Shown: in pieces, positions 52,414 to 52,437 of the stretch | Position numbering within the stretch: position 1 is the stretch's first letter | How the letters are laid out: each line of letters begins with the position of its first letter | Origin: an uncultured Eubacteriales bacterium | GTDB taxonomy: Bacteria; Bacillota; Clostridia; Lachnospirales; Anaerotignaceae | Length of the DNA stretch: 52,437 bases | Direction: 5' to 3' | NCBI GenBank assembly: GCA_900546215.1 | Contig: URCD01000007.1 | Span: 1-52,437 of the forward strand | Program-made: the position numbers and the translations under genes | The notes under the pieces: generated by a model | Told to the model about the DNA's origin: nothing | Database searches by the model: none | The model's input: only the letters and a program-made list of their open reading frames with translations

Positions 52414-52437
52414 GATTTGAATGGAGAGGTGTGCTTG

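Larger units (their letters stand above)
35124..52437 (+). mobile_element. Integrative conjugative element, left portion (runs off the window)
   Basis: From just after lysS the base composition rises in GC and all genes point one way. They encode a Gram-positive type IV secretion set (VirB2-, VirB3/PrgI-, VirB4-, VirB6-like, NlpC/P60 hydrolase, VirD4) with small excisionase-like and DUF genes typical of clostridial conjugative transposons (Tn1549/CTn-like in content). The left boundary is placed by the end of lysS and the TTGACAACAA repeats. Relaxase, oriT, integrase and right end are outside the window, so the element cannot be classified and mobility cannot be judged. Confidence 0.85.

Noticed and set aside
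1..52437. CRISPR arrays, tRNA or rRNA genes
   Set aside because: No regular spaced repeats, no cloverleaf-like sequences with a T-loop GTTCRANNC, and no rRNA-like segments were seen.
35124..52437. Defence or resistance cargo in the element
   Set aside because: All recognisable genes in the visible part fit transfer, regulation or surface roles; no restriction, toxin-antitoxin or resistance gene was found.

Overview
The window is chromosomal DNA from a Gram-positive, spore-forming member of the Clostridia (Firmicutes), with a conjugative element inserted just after lysS. The host assignment rests on the sporulation genes yqfC and yqfD, two T-box riboswitches, recU, YqzL, a class II lysyl-tRNA synthetase, strong AGGAGG ribosome binding sites and AT-rich host DNA. 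I cannot name the genus.

Layout. (1) 1-11.6 kb is mostly minus strand. It holds the end of a DUF1836 regulator; a membrane-tethered Ntn hydrolase with its own promoter and a long palindrome; an EamA transporter plus methionine sulfoxide reductase (MsrAB) pair; a plus-strand metallo-beta-lactamase-fold protein; a cold-shock gene with a long leader; a VanY-like peptidase; a response regulator / histidine kinase / secreted protein operon; and the trkA-trkH potassium uptake pair. (2) 11.7-18.1 kb is plus strand: a divergent polysaccharide deacetylase, recU, a lipoprotein, the tldD/tldE-type protease pair, a Bcp peroxiredoxin and a cytidylate-kinase-like protein. (3) 18.1-24.1 kb: a DUF1576 membrane protein, a T-box (specifier read as GTA, valine) controlling ilvE, a small XRE regulator and glgB. 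(4) 24.1-35.1 kb is a conserved housekeeping and sporulation run: rpsU, yqeY, yqfC, yqfD, phoH, ybeY, a family 4 uracil-DNA glycosylase, era, yqzL, recO, a glycine T-box with glyS, an unrecognised gene, greA and lysS.

(5) From just after lysS to the end of the window, base composition rises in GC, all genes are on the plus strand, and the content is that of an integrative conjugative element (ICE): two DUF6462-like small proteins (the second fused to a DUF5348-like domain), a winged-helix protein with a Cys cluster, a coiled regulator-like protein, then a transfer operon. That operon encodes a small VirB2/TrbC-like membrane protein, a VirB6/TrbL-like channel protein with C-terminal repeats, an NlpC/P60 + 3D cell-wall hydrolase, a PrgI (VirB3-like) protein, VirB4 ATPase, accessory proteins (one with RusA-like acidic residues), the VirD4 coupling protein, an S1-domain protein with a repetitive acidic N-terminus, and a lipoprotein with half a CAP domain. 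Relaxase, oriT, integrase and the far end of the element are not in the window.

The ICE genes together describe a Gram-positive type IV secretion machine: VirB4 and VirD4 drive it, PrgI, VirB6-like and VirB2-like proteins sit in the membrane, and the NlpC/P60 enzyme opens the wall. The transfer operon begins with a good promoter followed at once by a terminator hairpin, so entry into the operon may be controlled by read-through. I found no CRISPR array, tRNA or rRNA, and no clear new defence system. The most unusual items are the accessory ICE proteins, the transfer-operon leader, the Ser-for-Cys change in MsrB, and the operator-like palindrome at the Ntn hydrolase.
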